Below are positions 25,039 to 36,201 of a DNA stretch of 64,000 nucleotides, piece after piece. This stretch comes from Helopsaltes ochotensis (taxonomy: Eukaryota > Chordata > Aves > Passeriformes > Locustellidae): NCBI GenBank assembly GCA_013400155.1, contig VXBM01001670.1:73392-137391 (forward strand), given 5' to 3'. Below the pieces are notes generated by a model. The model worked only from the letters and a program-made list of their open reading frames with translations, was not told the DNA's origin and searched no databases. Both the position numbers and the translations under genes were made by a program. The number at the start of each line of letters is the position of its first letter. The first letter of the stretch is position 1.

Positions 25039-27251
25039 ACTGTGAGTGTTTTCTATCAGCCTGAATAACTTTTGACTAGAGTAGATTTCCTGTTAGGGAT
25101 AAATATAGTCTTCAATTTAAGTTTGTGAAGATATAGATTCCTAGACCTGGATGGATTTTTTCAATCTATTTATCGTCAAAATGCAAATAAGACATCCTCA
25201 GAAGTGTTTTATAAATTTGTCGTGGTTTCTGGATTGTTTTTATGTTGAATAAAAAAACTCTGAATGCTTAAATAGAATAAAGTTAATGTACTTTATTTTG
25301 ACTTTTTTATGAGTTACTTGGCTTTTCAATATAAAATAATTTGATTCAAAAATCCTTCTATTGTGTTTTAGAGAATCTGAAATTTATCATTCAGGGTTTT
25401 TTATATGAGATATATTTTATTAAAACTTTATTTTTCCAAAGAATGAAACATTTTTTTTAAGTTTTATCTGAAATTAGTGTTATAATTTCTAAATTTTGCA
25501 TGGTTTTTTGTGCTTGAAAATAAGATATTTACAAATCTGAATTTTATACCATCATATGCCCATGTGGGAATTCTTGGATAAAGGGTGATACATTAAGAAA
25601 GTATTTGGCTCATCGCCTAAGTTTGGCAAAGAGTTTACAATCATTCTCATATGCTGGATTAGATACAGCTCTGCTGTCAGTGAGGGAGATGAATTTCTAA
25701 AATGTGATTAAAATGTATATTCTGAGTTTCTGTGGCTCCCCACATTTTCATGAAGTATGTAAAAGTGTGCATAGCTGAACATGCAGGTTTTCTGTGCTAG
25801 TCTGTGGAAGAAAAATTAATATCTCAGTAGGAACAGACCAGTGAAGCTACATTAAAGCATTTGTACGTATAATTTTGAATCCTTATTTATAAATTTTCTT
25901 TAAAAATTTATCTCCCAATTTTTTTTTTTGTATTTGTGTACTTAGCATTTTGGAAAATGTTTTTATTAATTTATGCATTCTAGCTTTCTGTTAAGACTAA
26001 CTATTTAAATAAAATAGTAATGAGTGCATCAGGCACAGCATCATCAGCAGGTCAAGAAAACTATTACCTTGTGAAATATGTGCCATACCCTTCTGAACAT
26101 GTCTGTCAACAATCTGTTAATGACTGCTTTAAGGGTGTAAACATAGTGGATTAACTTGACATATCATAATTTTGTATCCTATATCTTAAAATTTCTGTGC
26201 TGTATCAAGGTATACACTTCTGCCAGGATTTAACATTATTAGATTTAACAATATTTGACAGAAAATATTTTCAATGATGTTAAATTATATTAATACTTTG
26301 TACTATTCAGTGAGTTGAATTTTCTTGCTATCTTGAATGTGTCTGATTTCACATCTTGGACTGAACTGTGAAATATTTCAATACCAAGAACTTTATCTAT
26401 ACATTCATTTGAATCAGATTTACATAAGTTCGTTACATTACAGCAACACAGTTTATAGAATCAGAAGTGCTTTATTATTTTTTTTCTGATCAAAGGCAAG
26501 TTAATTAAAAAAAATTTAATGTCAAAGAAATGGAGACTTCATTTTCTGATGGACAGCCATTTGTATAGTATTTTGATTCTATCACAGGCAGTTAATATTT
26601 ACATTTTCTTTTCTAATACTTATGGTATTCATAGATTTCATAAAACTTGAATTTTTTATATCCTCATCTGGTTTATGTAGATTTGAGACATAAAAATTAA
26701 ATAATTTAAGAAACAGAACTCCTAGAGAATATCTTGAAGTATTATCTGAAATGTTAATTTATTTTCAGCATAGCTGAATGCAGCTGGGAAATATGTGACT
26801 CTTATTTGAAATGTGAGATTAAGAAATAATTCCTTAGTTTTGTTTTTATTATACTGAAGGTTTTTTAAACTGAAATCTGTTGACTCTATTAGGAAATTAT
26901 ATACTTTTAATCATATTGTTAATAGACTTATAAATGGAATTGCAGATATGAGAGTTAAGAGATTCTTTATACAAGCACTTCTCTTCCAGAAAATTGCAGT
27001 TAAATAGAAGTATTTTTTTAATTTTTGGCAATGCAGTAATGCAGATATGGAAGCTATTATCTTGTGAAATGACTTTAGATCCTAAGTCATCTTTGAGGCA
27101 GTTTTACAGCATTTACCTCTAGTTTATTTTCAGCTGTAATTATTACTTTAATGTGTAATGCCACAATTTTGATAGTACTTCTGATACTGACATATAAGTT
27201 GATTGCAAATATATTTTCCTTATTGTTGTATTTGAATTTTTCGATATTCAG

Positions 27252-27434
27252 AAATAGAGAAGGGAGGTTGTGGAGATCCGGGAATTCCATCATATGGGAA
27301 AAGGACCGGCAGCAGTTTTCTACATGGAGACACACTTACCTTTGAGTGTCAAGCAGCTTTTGAGCTGGTGGGAGAGAGAACGATTACATGTCAACAAAAT
27401 AACCAGTGGTCTGGCAACAAGCCCAGCTGTGTTT
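27252..27434 (+). CDS. CSMD1: CSMD1 exon: sushi (CCP) domain 3
   Basis: This 183-nt exon, flanked by ATATTCAG and GTAAGA, encodes a whole sushi domain. It opens EIEKGGCGDPGIPSYGKR, continues FECQAAFELVGE, then TITCQQNNQWSG, and closes KPSCV. All four framework cysteines (GGC, FEC, ITC, PSC) and the invariant Trp before the last one are present, giving the Cys1-3 and Cys2-4 disulphides of the fold. The G-Y/F core position is AAF here. Both ends are phase 1, so skipping it would keep the frame. Sushi domains are small extracellular binding modules shared with complement regulators. A T/G-rich intronic block begins about 120 bases after its donor. Confidence 0.97.
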
Positions 27435-27555
27435 GTAAGAATTATTATATTTTTTTCTGTATTATTTTTCTGACCTTAACCTCTGCATTTCTTAGCATTT
27501 GTGACTAATCAACACAAAATACTTCAAAGTACCCAAAAGACTTTTTCCATCATGT

Positions 27556-27685
27556 TTTTTTTTTCTGTTGTTTGGGGGTTTGTTTTGTTTTCTTGGGTTT
27601 TTTTCTGCTTTTTTTGTTGTTGTTGTTTTTTGTTTGTTTGTTTTGTTTGTTTGTTTGTTGTTGTTGTTTTAGAGGTTTTTTTAAA
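27556..27685. repeat. T/G-rich low-complexity tract (GTT/GTTT units)
   Basis: Dense TTTTG, GTTGTT and GTTTGTTTG units over about 130 bases on the sense strand. No longer unit is preserved. Confidence 0.85.
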
Positions 27686-27917
27686 TTGACTCAGTAGCTC
27701 GTTTAAGGGGAACATCACACAGGACTGTTTTTAGAATGTTTTTGTACAGTCATTTTATATGTAATTGAACCACTTAACACTCTTAATATAAATGTGTGTT
27801 GAATTAGATTCTAAATGAGCAATTCCTAATAGCAGATAATGTTCAAAAGGACTCTGTAGCAAAAAGGTGTTTCATTCTGACAGTGAAAACAGCCCTGCAG
27901 ATCCACATGAGAAAAGA

Positions 27918-28211
27918 TTGGGGGTTTTTTGTTGTTTTTTTGGTTTGGTTTGGTTTTTTGGGGGTGTTTTTTGTGATATACCTTAAAAGTGTGAATATGA
28001 ATATAAAGAAGTTAAGAAGATTGAACTTAGGAAAAGTTTAGGTAAGGTCATTAGTTGTGATTTTTGTTTTAAAAGATAAAATATATTTGTTGTTTAGAGA
28101 GGGTTGTTGGTTGTTTTTTGGGGAGTTGTTTAGTTGAGGTATTTTTTGGATTTTGTTTGTTCGTGTGTTGGGTTTTTTGGGAGGAGGAGTTTTATTTGGG
28201 TTGGGGTTTTT

Positions 28212-28245
<34 letters not shown>
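27918..28245. repeat. T/G-rich tract ending in poly(T)
   Basis: A second T/G-rich stretch (GGTTTGGTTTGG, TTTTTTGGGGG and related words) interrupted by about 100 bases of A/T-rich sequence. It finishes in a T run at about 28215-28241. It could be a very decayed simple repeat or an A-tail of a minus-strand retroelement. No element body is recognisable. Confidence 0.7.
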
Positions 28246-28247
<2 letters not shown>

Positions 28248-29450
28248 GAGCAAATCTTTTAAGTACACTTGGTACTTGGGCACTTCAGTTCTGCAGATCA
28301 TGCTAAATTTTCCTATAAAGAGTCGTACAAATCAGTACTGGATTTGACAATCATATGAACCTTTGTGAGGTGTTCTGCTCTATTTGGACATGTATGTACT
28401 TTGAGGCTGTGTTGATACAGGATTTAACAAACTGAACAAGATTTCTCTGGACCAGAATAATTCTCAATATGCCTTGCAATGCTGAAATGTGTCTAATCAT
28501 GCAAAGCCTAAGCACAGTGCAGCTGCAGTTCCCGTTGGAGACAGAAGTTGTGTTTCTTCACGGTGCTGTATTGCATTGGATTGCTAGATCAGTTTTTGCT
28601 GACAATGTAGAATATTTTACTGTGCTTCCAGCATTACATATGCACATGCCCTATGAAAGAGCATGGAATCTACAACACCTGTTTACATACATTAAGTTCA
28701 GTTTGACACATTTGAAGAGATGAATAATGGTTGTCTTTTGGGTTAACCAATGTTCAGTGAGTCTTCCCCTTTCTGAATATGCTGTACTTCTGCCTACAGT
28801 ACCAGCCACAAGGTCAGGACTCTGAAACCATTTAAGCAATGTCGTGATGAAAATTGGCTCAATAGAGTAAGAAAGGATGAGAGCTATAAATCATTTTTGT
28901 TTTCTTCTATGCCACCAGAGGAAAGCTAGGGTAAAATAAGTTCAGACCATATACTCTTAAGATTTCTTGATTCATTCACTTCTAAATCTCCACTGTTGTT
29001 TACATCAGTGTGAACTTTTTATACTGCAGACAAAACTGGCCCTTGCGTTTGATTTTTTTTTAATTTTTTAATTGTTAAATATAATTTACTGCATATTTGG
29101 AAAAAAATAATTCAGATTTTGAGATTGCATTTTCATTTTAGCACAAACCTGTCTCTTTTTTCTGCAAATTCTGATGCATCAAGCATTACTTTTGCTTTCT
29201 CTGGTATTTGCTACATGGTAACCTCTTGCAGTCCCTGCTTCAGTCACTTGGATTCACTTGGAACAAAAAAACCAATGGAGAGCTGTCCTGAAAGTGTTAA
29301 ACCTTTTCTGCTTGCCTGTGTAGTAGTTTGACATCCAGGCTTCAAAATCATCCTTTTCCACAAGAATAAAAAAATAAAATTAAATAGGAAGACTGGCATT
29401 TATAAAGTTTGTGGATAGTATTTTGAGAATCTTGTTGTTCTTTCCTTTAG

Positions 29451-29777
29451 TTTCATGTTTCTTCAACTTCACCACACCATCCGGAATTATTCTTTCTCCA
29501 AATTATCCTGAGGAATATGGGAACAACATGAACTGTGTTTGGTTAATTATCTCAGAGCCAGGAAGCAGAATCCATCTGATTTTCAACGACTTTGATGTAG
29601 AACCTCAATTTGACTACCTTACAATCAAAGATGATGGGATTTCAGATTTACCACCTCTTGGCACATTTTCTGGGAATGAGGTCCCTTCTCAATTGGCTAG
29701 TAGTGGACACATAGTAAGACTTGAATTTCAGTCAGATCACTCTACCACTGGAAGAGGATTTAATATCACTTACACAA
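29451..29777 (+). CDS. CSMD1: CSMD1 exon: CUB domain 4 (complete)
   Basis: A single 327-nt exon between TTCCTTTAG and GTAAGA carries the entire CUB4 domain. It opens SCFFNFTTPSGIILSPNYP, then EEYGNNMNCVWLIISEPGSR, FNDFDVEPQFDYLTIKDDG, GTFSGNEVPSQLASSGH, and closes GRGFNITYT. The first cysteine pair (SCFF, NCVW) is present and, as in other CSMD CUBs, there is no second pair. The acidic E-x-x-F-D-Y plus later D pattern fits a CUB calcium site. N-glycosylation sequons are NFT and NIT. Both boundaries are phase 1, so the exon is a symmetric module. Unlike CUB5 and CUB6 it is not split by an intron. Confidence 0.97.
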
Positions 29778-29848
29778 GTAAGAACTTCTGCTTTTTATTT
29801 TATGCCTAGTTATATGCTTTCTTCATAATAACTAAAAGGGAGAATAGA

Positions 29849-30020
29849 TTTATATTTATATTTAATTTGTATTTTATTTATATTTATATTTAATTTATAT
29901 TTAATTTATATTTATATTTATGTTTATATTTATATTTGTATTTGTATTTGTAGTTATCGTTATCGTTATAGTTATAGTTATAGTTATAGTTATAGTTGTT
30001 ATAGATGTAGTTATAGTCAT
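29849..30020. repeat. Degenerate hexamer array, TATTTA drifting to TTATAG
   Basis: Roughly 170 bases of near-tandem six-base units. It starts as TTTATA/TTTAAT, passes through TTTGTA, and ends as GTTATC and GTTATA copies. The unit changes gradually along the array, as if subfamilies expanded in turn. Confidence 0.9.
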
Positions 30021-31357
30021 ATGTATATTTTTCTAATGATGAAGTAAACTTCCATTATTGTATAATTGCAATATTTTCAGATGTCTTCCTTGCATTCATT
30101 AGCTGAATCCTTATAATTTATTTTTTTAAACTGTGATAATGCAGAGGAATTCCCTTCATTATTTATTATTTGTCTTTGTTGTTCATACTGCAAAAATACA
30201 GAGCCCATAACTAAAGTCCAGATCATTCACATCAAAATATCCAGGGCATGTAATTTAATATATTTCTCAATGGAACCATCAGGAATAGGTTAATAAGATA
30301 TTAATCTTAGATCCAAAATACTGAGGTATTAATAAGAAAAACATAAAGGTAATCATCAATGCAGATAAATAGTTCTGGGAGCCTGCTTTGCTATTGTATG
30401 TTTTTTTCTAGTTGAATGGGGTGGAATCTAAGAATATAAACCCCTAAGAATACAGATCTCTTTTCTGCATTATGCATTAGAGTTATACTCAGTGGTTTTT
30501 CTAGTGACTAGAACAGAGCTGAACTGGTGCAGAAGTCTTTCCTATAAGAGTACATTAATTTAGAATCATTCTTCTATGTGGCTACTATCCCTTTAAGAAT
30601 TTTAAGAATGTGCTACCTTTGAATGTGCTCAATTACCTTTGAGAAGACAATTCTCAAATGTACAAAGTTTAACTGTAGCTGGACAACAAGTTAAATAAAT
30701 TTATTAAATAAGTATTTATAAAATAAATTTTATAAATAAATGGGGACCTACCGGTCATGTACATATAGAGAGCTACTGAGAAAATAAGTTGCTCCTGTTT
30801 GGGAAACCAGGCTAATAAATATCTGGCTACAGATGGCCCTCTGTTTTGTTTATATAAAAATATATTACTAAACAGTTCTCTCAGTAGAAAACTAGTAACT
30901 ATGACTAGTAATTGTCATGTAGAAAACATTTTTACATTTGCTGTAGACTGCTAATACTCCTAAAGGTTTTGAGTCATTCAAAGATGCTACTTGTACAGAG
31001 GTTATCATTTTAGCTGAAGAAATTATCTTCTAAGGTTATAGAAATTAGTTGGCAATAAAGTTGCATTTCAGACCTTTTGCATTGTTTCTATGTTGCGTCA
31101 ATTAAAATAAGAGTGTTTGTGGCCAAGGTGTTTTCTTTCATTGTTTAGAAAGATTCCCCAAAGAAAGCTGAAATTCATTGTTTCCAATATTTTTTTAAGT
31201 CTTAGATGCCTAAATTGCTCTTTTGGTTTTATAGCAAGGGATAATTTTTGCCCTTTGAAAAATATCAGGAAGAAAAAAAGGGGAAGCCATTTCCTCTTAT
31301 TTTATCACTTGGTACTTGTGAGAAGAGAGCAATACTCACTTTGCTACAACCTCCTTT

Positions 31358-31462
31358 CAGGTAGTTGTAGGGAGCAATAGGGGCTCCCCTCAGTCTCTCT
31401 TTCTTCAGGTTAAACAACCCCAATTCCCTTATGCTAGAGGCAAAACAGCTGGATTTTGTCAA
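31358..31462 (-). mobile_element. CR1 LINE fragment
   Basis: GGGCTCCCCTCAGTCTCTCT, TTCTTCAGGTTAAACAACCC and CAATTCCCTTATGC follow the reverse complement of the CR1 segment that reads (in sense) as the loop about platform-like GGGTTGTTTAGCCTGAAG. Short isolated piece. Confidence 0.75.
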
Positions 31463-31753
31463 GAGGAAAATTTAGGAAAATTGTTCTTGTATCTAAGCCA
31501 CATATATCTAAAAACTTCTGAATTCCAACTATGTTGCATGTATGTGAATGTCATTGGATTTGAAGCTTTTTATTGAGAAATTTTCTATACTGTTAATTAT
31601 ATATTACTATGTTGTATGTTACATATTTACTGTATTACACTGAAATATTCTTCTCCTCCTCCAAAAAAAAACAAGATACAAAGTTCAAAGGGATTCTTTT
31701 TTATTGCTATTATTGTGAATTTTATTACCAGTATTATTGCTATATTTTATCAG

Positions 31754-31948
31754 CCTTTGGTCAGAATGAGTGTCACGATCCAGGCATTCCTATAAATGGG
31801 AGGCGTTTTGGAGACAGATTCCTTCTGGGAAGTTCTGTTTCCTTTCACTGTGATGATGGCTTTGTGAAGACTCAAGGTTCTGAATCCATAACCTGTATTA
31901 TGCAAGATGGAAATGTAGTATGGAGCTCTACTGTCCCACGTTGTGAAG
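31754..31948 (+). CDS. CSMD1: CSMD1 exon: sushi (CCP) domain 4
   Basis: A 195-nt exon between TTTTATCAG and GTAAGG. Together with the A carried over from CUB4 it encodes TFGQNECHDPGIPINGRRFG, then DRFLLGSSVSFHCDDGF, ESITCIMQDGNVVWSS and VPRCE. The four sushi cysteines (NEC, FHC, ITC, PRC) and the conserved Trp are all there. The length is typical. Entry and exit are phase 1. The NECHDPG opening and the run after it separate CSMD1 from CSMD3, which to my memory has a different residue run here. Confidence 0.97.
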
Positions 31949-33162
31949 GTAAGGGCACAATCTTTACTTTGCACCTACAGTTTGAATAATGACACTATTT
32001 AAATTTAGCTTACTTTTTACATTTTGCACATAAATAAGACTGCTTTTCCTGAAGTTATTCATTCATCTTAACACTCTTCCAGTCAAGTGAGAGCACAGTA
32101 ATAGAAACAAGATAGCTCGCTTTTATATTCTCGGAATAAATTAGCATTTTAAATTCTGGTTGCTATTGTTTCCAAGTTCTGATTGTCAACCATCATTACT
32201 CAGTTGTGAATTATAACTGCTATAACAGTTTTGGCTGTAGCACACTGAAGAACATAATTATCTACCACATAGGAAGTAAATAAAGTTTCTATATAAAAGT
32301 CCTTTTTGAAAATTTACCCCTTTAACTTTCTTGAAATGAAAGTAAACCTGAATTTCCGTGTATAATATTATAACCTGAAATACGCTTATTCCTGAGAAAT
32401 ATAGTGAAATATAGAGCCATGTTTAATATCCATGATATCCCCAAAAATTTCCAAATTGATTTGCTTGTCCTTTCCTAGACAAATAAACAGATTGAGGTGA
32501 TCTCTACTTAAGTTTAAAACTCTCTTTAGAATGAAATACAGTGAGAAGAATTGCTTGATGCTTAACTGATAGGTCCTAAAGTCAAAGTAGATGAATGCAT
32601 TTAATAAATGAATAAAACATGTTTTTTTAAAATTCATGTTCAAAATGTATACCTTTTATTAAACAATAGATACATAGACTCCAATACAAAAGATTTTTTA
32701 GGGGAGAAACTAATCCAAATCTTCTGAGTCTCACATTTCTATTAATTTCAGTGTCATTGCAATTACTTGAGGATCTGGATCATATCACTTACTTGTTATT
32801 TGGGCAATTTGAGAACTCAGTTCTCACAAGACTGTGCATTTCAAAGAAAATTTAGAAATACTGAAGAACCCTCCCCATGTCTGCAGTCTGTTAGAAGAAG
32901 CGTATGTGAACCTGGATGTTGTACTAGCAAAATTTCTTACCCTGATTAAAGCATGTTACATAGTGGAGCAGGGGTTTTCTTTTAATCTTAGAGCAAACCC
33001 ACCACACTCCAAAGCAGAGTTTAGAGTGTTTTTTTTAATCAGAAGAATTTTTTTTCTCATTTTGAAACTCTAGATTCATTTGTTAAAGTATTCAGTGTAA
33101 TCTTACTGTAATTTTTTTTTGAAAATGCATAGTTTTTTGACCATTTATGAGCACTTTGAGGG

Positions 33163-33196
33163 AAAAAAAAAAAAAAAAAAAAAGAGAGAGAAAAAA
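33163..33196. repeat. poly(A) with (GA)n tail
   Basis: About 20 A followed by GAGAGAGA. No retroelement body is recognisable on its left. Confidence 0.9.
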
Positions 33197-33869
33197 CTTA
33201 CAGAAATTACTTTTTCAGAAAATATATACATACCCCTCAGTTATCCTTCCTTTGAATCTTCTGGAATGTTTCCTTGTTTTTTAATGAGAAAAGGATTAAA
33301 CTAATAGACTGGTTTGGGGCTTTTTTTATTATTAATATTTTATTTTATTTTGCTCTTTGTTTCTTTTATGGAAGGAAGTAGTTATGCTCAGGATATGTTC
33401 CTTTCTGATGTGGATTCTCTTGATTATTGAAGGAGTTTCTGGGGTTGGATTAAAGTATGGACTAAGAATCCTAAGCATGATATAGTTTGCTTCCAGTTGC
33501 CTGAGATTTCTGAACAAGCAAGGTTTCCTGCACTGAAATGTGGAATTTTCTGATAATGATACCATTGACTTCTTCTACGAGGACAATGCAAATGATACTA
33601 AGATAAATTTACCTGACCTTGAAAGTGTTCCGGTGTTACGCTGTGCCATAGCCTTTGGTAAAACATAACATCCCAAGGCCCTGTGCCATGACAGCTTAAA
33701 TTTTTAAGGGACTCATGTTTTCCTAAATTTGTTTTGTCATTTCTGCTATTGTTTAATCCTGCACCAAAGTCCTCTAATTTTGCTCTGAAAAATGCTCCCT
33801 GTCCAGCCCTGTCATTTTCATAATCTACTTACAATACATTTTTCTTTTTAAACTTTTTATGGAGGAGGA

Positions 33870-34139
33870 TCAGGTTAGAGAATATTTAAACAAAATTGAC
33901 ATACAGAAATGGGTCTGATGGGATGCAGCCAAGAATTCTGAAGAAGCCATCCAATGACATCTCAAGGTCATTCAATATCTTGGGAAACTGATTTAAACCA
34001 GGGAGATCCTTGAGGACTGAAAGAAAGCAAATTCCAGTCTTGGAGAAAGGAAAGATGGAAGATTTGAAGAGCTACAGGTCTCTATCAGTGGGAAACATGA
34101 TGCAATAATATTCCTTGACGTCATTTCCAAACCACGTAC
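33870..34139 (+). mobile_element. CR1 LINE, 5' part of an LTR-interrupted copy
   Basis: Plus-strand CR1 reverse-transcriptase region. Recognisable words are GGGTCTGATGGGATGCAGCC, GAGATCCTTGAGGACTGAAA, GAAAGCAAATTCCAGTCTTG and GAAGAGCTACAGGTCTCTAT. The reading frame is broken by many substitutions and indels, so it is a fossil. It continues at 34607 after the LTR: the words on each side of the LTR are neighbours in the CR1 consensus. Confidence 0.85.
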
Positions 34140-34606
34140 TGTGGTTTAAACCCAGCTGGAATTAAAGCCCCATGCAGCTGCTCCTTTCCCCTCGACCCCC
34201 TTCTGTGAGATGGAGACAAAAGGCAGATATTCTGAGTTAAGATAGGAAAACAGCAATGAGGTAAGATAGTAAGAGCAAAAATATTAATAACAAAAGTATA
34301 CAGGAGAGGATGATTTACATACAAAAAAGTGCTCACACACTGCATGACTGACCAACAAACCCAACTAGGCTCCACGTGTGGGTGGCCATTGAGACAAAGA
34401 TAAAATACTCCCCCAAATCCTCCTGCTCATATTTTTCCTACACCCCATGTCACATTTTCTTCTTGGAAGTGAAGTCCTTGACTTCTGACCCACAGAGATG
34501 GTGTGAGTGGTATAGAATAACCACCCAGACATGCACACACAGCTCCAATCTCTGCCCCCTCAAGGCTACTGTGAGAAAATTACCTGTCCAAGCCAAAACT
34601 GGGACA
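34140..34606 (+). mobile_element. Solo LTR (avian endogenous retrovirus type) inserted in CR1
   Basis: A 467-bp insertion starting TGTGGTTTAAACCCAGCTGG and ending AAGCCAAAACTGGGACA, so it has TG...CA ends. It resembles a bird LTR family that I remember with a CAGCAGG-rich start, GTCCTTGACTT in the middle and AGCCGAAACCAGGACA at the end. There is no internal retroviral sequence, so it is a solo LTR. A clear target duplication is not visible; drift may have erased it. It is in sense orientation to CSMD1 and has no coding capacity. Confidence 0.72.
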
Positions 34607-35625
34607 AAATGAAGAAAAGTATGGTGACTGGGAGTAATCAACATGGATTTATGAAGAGGAAATCATGCCTGACCAACCTAATAGCCTTCTGCATTATGAT
34701 GAACTGTCTGATGGATGAGGGGACAGTAATGGATATTCAGTTGTAGTAACAGGTTTGGCACTGTGTCATGCAAAATTCTCAATGACAAACCAATGAGATA
34801 GGGACTAGAGAAGTGAACAGTGAAGTGGACTGAAAACTGACTAAACTATTTGGCTCAAAGAATTGTAGGCAGTGTAACAAGGTACAACTGGAGGCAAATT
34901 CATAGAGATGTAGACCAGGGGTAAATCCCCTATCCAATACATTTAAAATCTTCAGTACTGAACTGATACTGAGGCAGAATGTACTCTGAGTGAGTCTGCA
35001 GATGATGTAAAACTGGGGGAAGTGGCTGGTGTACCAGTTGTTTGTGCTGCTGTTCAGAGGGACAAGAGAGGCAGGAGAGCTGGGCTGAGGATGAGTGACA
35101 GATCTTTCCCATCTATTCAGCATTGGTGAGGCTGTGTGAGCACCATGTACACTCCTGGGATCCACAGTACAAGAAAAGCGTGGACATTCTGCAGTGAGTC
35201 CAGTGAAGAGTCACAAAGATAAATAAGGACTTGGAGCATCTGTCATACAAGAGGACGTTGAAAGAGCTGTGCTTGTCTTGACTGGAAAAGACTCAGGACA
35301 CAAGAGGATCTTGTCAATATGTACAGATAACTGATAGGACGGTTTAGAGAAGGTGGAGCTAGACTCTCTTCAGTGGTGTAAAACGACTGGTGGAGAGGCA
35401 ATGAACGGAAATTGAAATTCATGGACTTCTGTTCAAAGATAAGAAAAACCCTGCACAGTGACAGTGATCAAACATTAAAACAGATTGCCCAGAAAGCCTG
35501 GGGAGTGTCTGACTTTGGAGGAAAGGCATGATCCTGATTGGACATGGTTCTGTGCAATCTGTTTTGAGCAGGAAACGGACTAGATGGTTTCCAGACATCC
35601 CTTTCAACCTAAACCACTTTATGAG
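34607..35625 (+). mobile_element. CR1 LINE, 3' part of the LTR-interrupted copy
   Basis: Continues the CR1 that the LTR splits: AATCAACATGGATTTATGAA, GAAATCATGCCTGACCAACC, TAATAGCCTTCTGCATTATG, then GTCTGCAGATGATGTAAAAC, ATTGGTGAGGCTGTGTGAGC and TTAAAACAGATTGCCCAGAA. It ends AACCTAAACCACTTTATGA, close to the CR1 3' terminus. Together with 33870-34139 it is about 1.29 kb of CR1. Open frames inside (up to 128 codons on the minus strand) are shadows of a degraded element. Confidence 0.9.
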
Positions 35626-36062
35626 CCAATGGAATAGTTACAACTGCTGGTTCCACTGAACTCAGTGATTACTCTAAAAAGGTGGCACAGTTCAATGGTA
35701 ATCATTACTTGTAACAATTTGTCTGATGTTTCCATGTAAATGTGGAATCATACTGGATCTAAATGTGATGAGACAGTATAATTTTTTAACAAGATACTGT
35801 GCTTTTCAACAGAAGGAAGGCTGGCAGACCTAAGTGCTCTCTGTGTTAAAATATATAGAGAATAACAAGTGTTGATAAAATATATTGCATGCCTTATGAG
35901 TCTGAAGAAAACAAAGTGCTCATAACACTGTGTTAAACTATTTAAACTATATTAACCTTATATTTCTATGCATTTTAATTTGAGTTTTTGAAATTTCTTT
36001 GAATATATAATATATTAGAAATAATTTGTATGTTACAAATATACGTGTTTTTCTTCTTTCAG

Positions 36063-36201
36063 CACCATGTGGTGGACATTTGACAGCATCGAGTGGTGTT
36101 ATCTTGCCACCAGGGTGGCCAGGATATTACAAGGACTCACTTAATTGTGAATGGGTGATTGAAGCAAGACCAGGACACTCCATTAAGATCACTTTTGACA
36201 G
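36063..36201 (+). CDS. CSMD1: CSMD1 exon: CUB domain 5, first part
   Basis: A 139-nt exon after a strong acceptor (TTTTTCTTCTTTCAG). With the carried-in G it encodes APCGGHLTASSGVILPPGWP, then GYYKDSLNCEWVIEARPGH and SIKITFD, ending AG of an Arg codon. CGGHL and NCEW give the two CUB cysteines; SGVIL-P-GWP-YY is the classic CUB start. Entry is phase 1 and exit phase 2, so this exon and the next must be spliced together to keep the frame. The donor is CAG/GTGCGT, a less common form than GTAAGT or GTATGA used by neighbours. Confidence 0.97.

Larger units (their letters stand above)
5584..27251 (+). other. CSMD1: Large CSMD1 intron, CUB3 to sushi 3 (21.7 kb)
   Basis: The largest complete intron in the window. 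Its contents are an assembly gap (18332-18921), a GC-rich patch (about 15.69-15.91 kb), CR1 fragments near 14.6 and 24.5-25.0 kb, and short simple repeats near 9.4, 17.8, 19.6 and 23.0 kb. A perfect short hairpin lies at 7570-7593, and an unexplained stretch with scattered minus-strand reading frames at 10.62-11.14 kb. Otherwise it is AT-rich unique sequence. No exon with splice sites and CUB/sushi homology was seen inside it. Confidence 0.85.
27435..29450 (+). other. CSMD1: CSMD1 intron, sushi 3 to CUB4
   Basis: About 2.0 kb. Its first 800 bases are dominated by T/G-rich low complexity, including a T run of about 28. The remainder is unremarkable. An 84-codon open frame near 28.5-28.7 kb has no recognisable homology. 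Confidence 0.9.
29778..31753 (+). other. CSMD1: CSMD1 intron, CUB4 to sushi 4
   Basis: About 2.0 kb. Begins near an A/T hexamer array (29849-30020) and contains a minus-strand CR1 scrap at 31.36-31.46 kb. No other recognisable feature. Confidence 0.9.
31949..36062 (+). other. CSMD1: CSMD1 intron, sushi 4 to CUB5
   Basis: About 4.1 kb. The second half is mostly an old plus-strand CR1 (about 33.87-35.63 kb) interrupted by a solo LTR. An A run of about 20 lies at 33163-33183. The first 1.9 kb is otherwise AT-rich with no identifiable element. Confidence 0.9.

Noticed and set aside
28469..28723. 84-codon frame in the sushi 3 to CUB4 intron
   Set aside because: No homology recognised; the flanking CSMD1 exons join in frame without it.
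34779..35165. 128-codon minus-strand open frame
   Set aside because: Shadow of a decayed plus-strand CR1; no recognisable protein on that strand.
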